From Io17-Chloro-G2 sp965226825 (GTDB taxonomy: Bacteria > Chloroflexota > Dehalococcoidia > Lucifugimonadales > UBA3495), in assembly GCA_965226825.1 (NCBI GenBank), contig CBDDED010000003.1, forward strand, positions 682,001-746,000: 64,000 nucleotides of DNA. Direction: 5' to 3'. A program made the translations under genes and the position numbers. Of the stretch, positions 61,139 through 64,000 are shown piece after piece; the first letter of the stretch is position 1; every line of letters begins with the position of its first letter. The notes under the pieces were generated by a model. It was not told where the DNA came from. It searched no databases and saw only the letters and a program-made list of their open reading frames with translations.

Positions 61139-62272
61139 TTAGCGGGGAAGGAACCAACTGATGGAGCCGGTCATCCGGTACTCGACCTCGTAACTGCTTG
61201 CCTCGGGTACAGCATTCCAACTCAGGCTGACGCTATCCTCGGTGTCCGACGTTGTCCCCGGTCCCGTCGTGGCCAGTGCCACACATGCGGCGGTCGTCTC
61301 CGACACACTCGATGATGGGTCGACATAAGTTAGAGAGTAGGTGCTGCCGTCGCCCCGCGCCAGGGCCCGGAACTCGTAGCTCACATTGCAGTCCAACCGG
61401 TTCACCATATAGGACCTGCTTGAGTAGGCGTAGCCGACTCGGAGCCAGTTGACAGAGCCGCTCCTCCGGTACTCGACCTTGTAACTGTCTGCGCCGGGTG
61501 CCCCATCCCAACTCAGGCTGACGCTATCCTTGGTGTCCGAGGTTACCAGGAGTCCCGCCGGGGCCGGAGCATCCCCCGCGCTCCCGGTCGCGCCTTCTCC
61601 TTCGTAAACCACGTCGTCGCGCACTGCCGCGTCCACATCCAGGAGCAGCCCTTCAGTATCCTGATCCACCACCTCGGAAGCGCCGCTTTCTTCCCCAACC
61701 ACGTCGTCGCGCTGCGCCGTGTCCAAGCCCGGGAGCAGCCCTTCAGTATCCTGATCCACCACCTCGGAAGCGCCGCTTTCTTCCCCAACCACGTCGTCGC
61801 GCTGCGCCGTGTCCAAGCCCGGGAACAGCCCTTCAGTATCCTGATCCACCACCTCGGAAGCGCCGCTTTCTTCCCCAACCACGTCGTCGCGCTGCGCCGT
61901 GTCCAAGCCCGGGAGCAGCCCTTCAGTATCCTGATCCACCACCTCGGAAGCGCCGCTTTCTTCCCCAACCACGTCGTCGCGCTGCGCCGTGTCCAAGCCC
62001 GGGAACAGCCCTTCAGTATCCTGATCCACCACCTCGGAAGCGCCGCTTTCTTCCCCAACCACGTCGTCGCGCTGCGCCGTGTCCAAGCCCGGGAGCAGCC
62101 CTTCAGTATCCTGATCCACCACCTCGGAAGCGCCGCTTTCTTCCTCAACCACGTCGTCCCGCTGCGCCGTGTCCAAGCCTTCGACCGGCTCATCTGCCTG
62201 AACTATAGCCAAGGGTGCAGCGATTAAGAGGAGGAGAATCGTGATGGAGGCGAATAGAGTCCTTGTGTGCAT
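61139..62272 (-). CDS. Secreted protein with 30-residue tandem repeats and FN3 domains, C-terminally truncated
   Basis: 377 residues from ATG 62272. A signal peptide (TLFASITILLLLIAAPLAIVQA) is followed by six near-perfect copies of a 30-residue unit (GLDTAQRDDVVGEESGASEV is the first part) plus a degenerate seventh. Next come a full fibronectin type III domain (DSVSLSWDGAPGADSYKVEYRRSG ... SYEFRALARG) and half of a second. The second stops at TAA 61139-61141; in the same frame, similar sequence (TYSNTSNTVDRL) continues past it and is then lost in MITE-1 copy G. So the gene probably once was longer. The repeats are very acidic and may be a surface stalk. Role unknown. Confidence 0.82.
   Translation of the reverse strand: MHTRTLFASITILLLLIAAPLAIVQADEPVEGLDTAQRDDVVEEESGASEVVDQDTEGLLPGLDTAQRDDVVGEESGASEVVDQDTEGLFPGLDTAQRDDVVGEESGASEVVDQDTEGLLPGLDTAQRDDVVGEESGASEVVDQDTEGLFPGLDTAQRDDVVGEESGASEVVDQDTEGLLPGLDTAQRDDVVGEESGASEVVDQDTEGLLLDVDAAVRDDVVYEGEGATGSAGDAPAPAGLLVTSDTKDSVSLSWDGAPGADSYKVEYRRSGSVNWLRVGYAYSSRSYMVNRLDCNVSYEFRALARGDGSTYSLTYVDPSSSVSETTAACVALATTGPGTTSDTEDSVSLSWNAVPEASSYEVEYRMTGSISWFLPR
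61640..62179. repeat. Six 90-bp in-frame tandem repeats
   Basis: Unit of 90 bp repeated six times within the FN3 protein gene. Copies differ mainly at one base (GGGAGCAG or GGGAACAG), giving Leu-Leu-Pro and Leu-Phe-Pro ends that alternate, so a 180-bp pair seems to have been duplicated. The first copy also has an extra difference near its start (EEESG instead of GEESG). Confidence 0.95.
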
Positions 62273-62781
62273 TGCAAAACCCAGAACCCTTTCGATATTC
62301 GCCAACACGTCTCCATTGATTAGACAACTATTTGAGGGCACGGGCGGTCACGGTGAGGGACTCCCCCTGCCGATGTCTGGGTGAACATAACGCGAGAATA
62401 GGCAGGAGATCTGGTCCCACCATTGGAGGGGGCCCGCCTGCCTTGTTACCACATATTTCCCGCATGGCCGGATTGCCTGACAGACCCGCCAGTAGCCAAC
62501 TGTAGAGCAGTGAGCCCTTGACGAGACGTGAAAGTCAACGAGTTCCGGGGCCATCTACGAGGTAAACCCCGGCGGAGAACTCTGAACGTAAACAGGGGCC
62601 GTATACGCTTCAGGGACGGCGGTACGTTTGGCGTATAACGTATACTGGGAAAACGGTCCTTGTCCTACACTATAGAGTGAAACGCCGGGGCTCCCAACAA
62701 TCAAACGCAATTGGCTCGCGCCAGCACCACTTTTTATAGCCCATCACTGAAAATTTGCAACGTTATCCGGGAGGAACATCC
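62273..62781. other. Divergent intergenic region
   Basis: Between two divergent genes, so both promoters should be here. A palindromic stretch GTATAACGTATAC lies at 62631-62650 near a GTATACGC at ~62600, which might be a regulator site for the hydrolase gene. No gene is visible. Confidence 0.4.
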
Positions 62782-63654
62782 TTGTCCCAATACACCCAAG
62801 ACAAACGGATAACCGTCAACGGTCTGGATTTCCACTACCGGGACTGGGGCGGCTCCGGTCGCTCCTTGGTGCTCTTGCACGGTTTGGCCTCGACCTGCCA
62901 TATCTGGGACCTGGTGGCTCCCATCCTGTCCGAGGACTACTCCGTGGTGGCCCTGGACCAGCGGGGTCACGGCGAGAGCGCCAAACCCGAAGATCGCTAC
63001 GACTTCGCTTCTGTAGCCGATGACTTGCTGGGGTTCATCGAGGGAATGGGATTGGACCGGCCCATAATAGCCGGGCACTCCTGGGGCGGCGACGTGGCCC
63101 TCGAGTTCTCCGTGGCTTACCCGCCGGCAGCCAGCGGGTTGTGCTTCGTTGATGGCGGCATGGTCGAACCTTCGGCCCGTTACCCGTCCCTGGAGGAAGC
63201 CCGGGTGCAGATGGCCCCTCCCGTGCTCACCGGCATGACAGTGGACCAGTTTCTGGAGCGGGTCCGCAACGGCAACCAGGCCCGCATGATGACGCCCCGG
63301 GTGGAGGAAGCTGTTCTCGCCAACTTTGCCGTACTTGAGGACAATACAATCCGTCCTCAGCTCAGCCGCGAGAACCACATAAGAATCATCGAAGCCCTGT
63401 GGGATCACCACCCTCCCCAACTGTACCCCCGGTTGGAATGTCCGGTGCTAATCCTGCCCGCCCGGCAGGGCACCAACCCCGCAGAAATGGAACGACTGGA
63501 GCGCAAGGAAGCTGGCGTCGCCGCTGCCGCCGGGTCCATGCAACGGAGCAAGGTTGTCTGGTTGGAAGACAGCGTCCACGACGTTCCCCTGCAACGCCCG
63601 GAGTTAGTCGCCAGCGTCATACGGGAACACATTCAGGAAGGCTTCTTCGGCTAA
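62782..63654 (+). CDS. Alpha/beta-hydrolase fold protein
   Basis: 290 residues. The oxyanion block LVLLHGLASTCHIWD, strand DYSVVALDQRGHGESAKP and the nucleophile elbow GHSWGG (Ser) are clear. The acid and His of the triad are less certain; a late His is in EDSVHDVPLQRPE, which is the usual position. The start is TTG 62782 preceded by GGGAGGAAC; a TTG nine codons earlier lacks a site. Members of this group hydrolyse esters, lactones or C-C bonds in ring-cleavage products. It is a single gene here. Confidence 0.92.
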   Translation: MSQYTQDKRITVNGLDFHYRDWGGSGRSLVLLHGLASTCHIWDLVAPILSEDYSVVALDQRGHGESAKPEDRYDFASVADDLLGFIEGMGLDRPIIAGHSWGGDVALEFSVAYPPAASGLCFVDGGMVEPSARYPSLEEARVQMAPPVLTGMTVDQFLERVRNGNQARMMTPRVEEAVLANFAVLEDNTIRPQLSRENHIRIIEALWDHHPPQLYPRLECPVLILPARQGTNPAEMERLERKEAGVAAAAGSMQRSKVVWLEDSVHDVPLQRPELVASVIREHIQEGFFG

Positions 63655-63738
63655 GAAGATGCCTGGCAGGGCCATTCTCCCTTTAGATGAGAAGGTTGGG
63701 ATGATGGCAGAGCCGCCCAGACCGTCGTGAATTCCCGA

Positions 63739-63756
63739 TTCCGGCTTTCGCCGGAA
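63739..63756. repeat. Short REP-like hairpin
   Basis: TTCCGGC-TTTC-GCCGGAA, a perfect 7-bp stem with a four-base loop, inside ATTCCCGATTCCGGCTTTCG. It has no T run, so it is a weak terminator candidate at best. Confidence 0.5.
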
Positions 63757-63879
63757 AGACCATGTCCAATCCTACGGATGATTCAGATGGTCTGTTGGCC
63801 AAGTAGAGAGGTCGGAAACAAGACGACACCGTAGGAATCGGATAGCATACCTACCAACTTATCGAGAACCGGGCCAAGC

Positions 63880-64000
63880 TGCCCACGGCACGTACAACTA
63901 CCCCTCCGAGCTGGCGCCATCTCATACCGGCGACATCAACGTCTCCGACGGATACCGCAACGCCCGGCTGCATCGCTTCCGGGGATGGCCGGTTTATTTC
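63880..64000 (+). pseudogene. NHL-repeat fragment at the window edge
   Basis: In one frame the last 120 bases read YNYPSELAPSHTGDINVSDG and then YRNARLHRF, very like an NHL blade (LAPSGDIYVSDGYGNARVHRF) as in the intact propeller at 25.6 kb. No start is seen and the window ends within it, so it may be the inside of a gene or a relic. Confidence 0.4.

Noticed and set aside
61640..62179. CRISPR-like array
   Set aside because: The 90-bp units are contiguous with no spacers, are in frame and code for a protein repeat.

Overview
The window is a high-GC bacterial segment with about 45 intact or near-intact genes separated by unusually many repeats and dead insertion sequences. The gene content points to a free-living Chloroflexota bacterium, most like the SAR202 or Dehalococcoidia-type lineages. 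The reasons are a DUF951 protein next to a long-form pyrF, a Trm112-like protein, and many oxidative-catabolism families: Rieske ring-hydroxylating dioxygenase, luciferase-like monooxygenase, GMC oxidoreductases, CaiB-type CoA transferases, thiolases with an OB-fold partner, MmgE/PrpD, NHL propellers and MetE-like proteins. This assignment is inference from gene content; no rRNA or ribosomal protein gene is present.

Layout. 0-20 kb is mostly ordinary chromosome: the 3' end of carB, an ornithine cyclodeaminase-like gene, a ferredoxin divergent from a LysR regulator, DUF951-pyrF, sfsA with an endonuclease III relative, a VOC protein, a DUF433/DUF5615 toxin-antitoxin pair, an SDR, an RND/MMPL exporter, a flavin monooxygenase, a pentapeptide-repeat protein with a TIR-like tail, a TlpA lipoprotein, a CopD-like membrane protein, Trm112 and a PD-(D/E)XK protein. 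20.7-22.4 kb holds a two-gene unit whose second gene is a UGSC-family selenoprotein read through an in-frame UGA. 22.6-30.4 kb is catabolic: a four-gene Rieske dioxygenase operon with two small unknown proteins and a good terminator, an NHL propeller, a GMC oxidoreductase and a thiolase. A tRNA-Ala(TGC) follows.

31-45.7 kb alternates catabolic genes (MetE-like, a double CoA transferase, HAD-like, OB-fold plus thiolase-like pair, an alpha/beta hydrolase, an SDR) with an ISNCY pseudogene, a well-delimited IS5 copy, and fragments of MidA, IS3 and HD-domain genes. 45.9-49.4 kb is a complete four-gene ABC importer of the phosphonate/phosphite/selenate class. Its binding protein most resembles the clade proposed to carry selenate, which would fit the selenoprotein 25 kb away. 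49.8-58.4 kb is an insertion-sequence graveyard: IS630 with its ends and TA duplication, an ABC ATPase gene bracketed by two inverted copies of a 144-bp element, an IS3 relic ending a lipoprotein gene, an IS5 relic splitting a TolB-like gene, a metalloprotease with an unclear start, MmgE/PrpD, and an istB gene in two opposed pieces. 58.9-64 kb has a second GMC oxidoreductase, a secreted protein with six 30-residue tandem repeats and FN3 domains, and an alpha/beta hydrolase.

Two families of small non-coding elements recur. One (MITE-1, seven loci) carries inverted ends that read roughly CCCGTCATTC-CGCCGCAGCGGG-AATCCAGAGCCC; one copy has an outer 18-bp inverted repeat and a perfect 9-bp target duplication. 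The other (MITE-2, about 144 bp, ends TATTACAACGACGG) flanks the ABC ATPase gene. The strongest biological signal is the selenoprotein with its SECIS-like hairpin, together with the candidate selenium importer.
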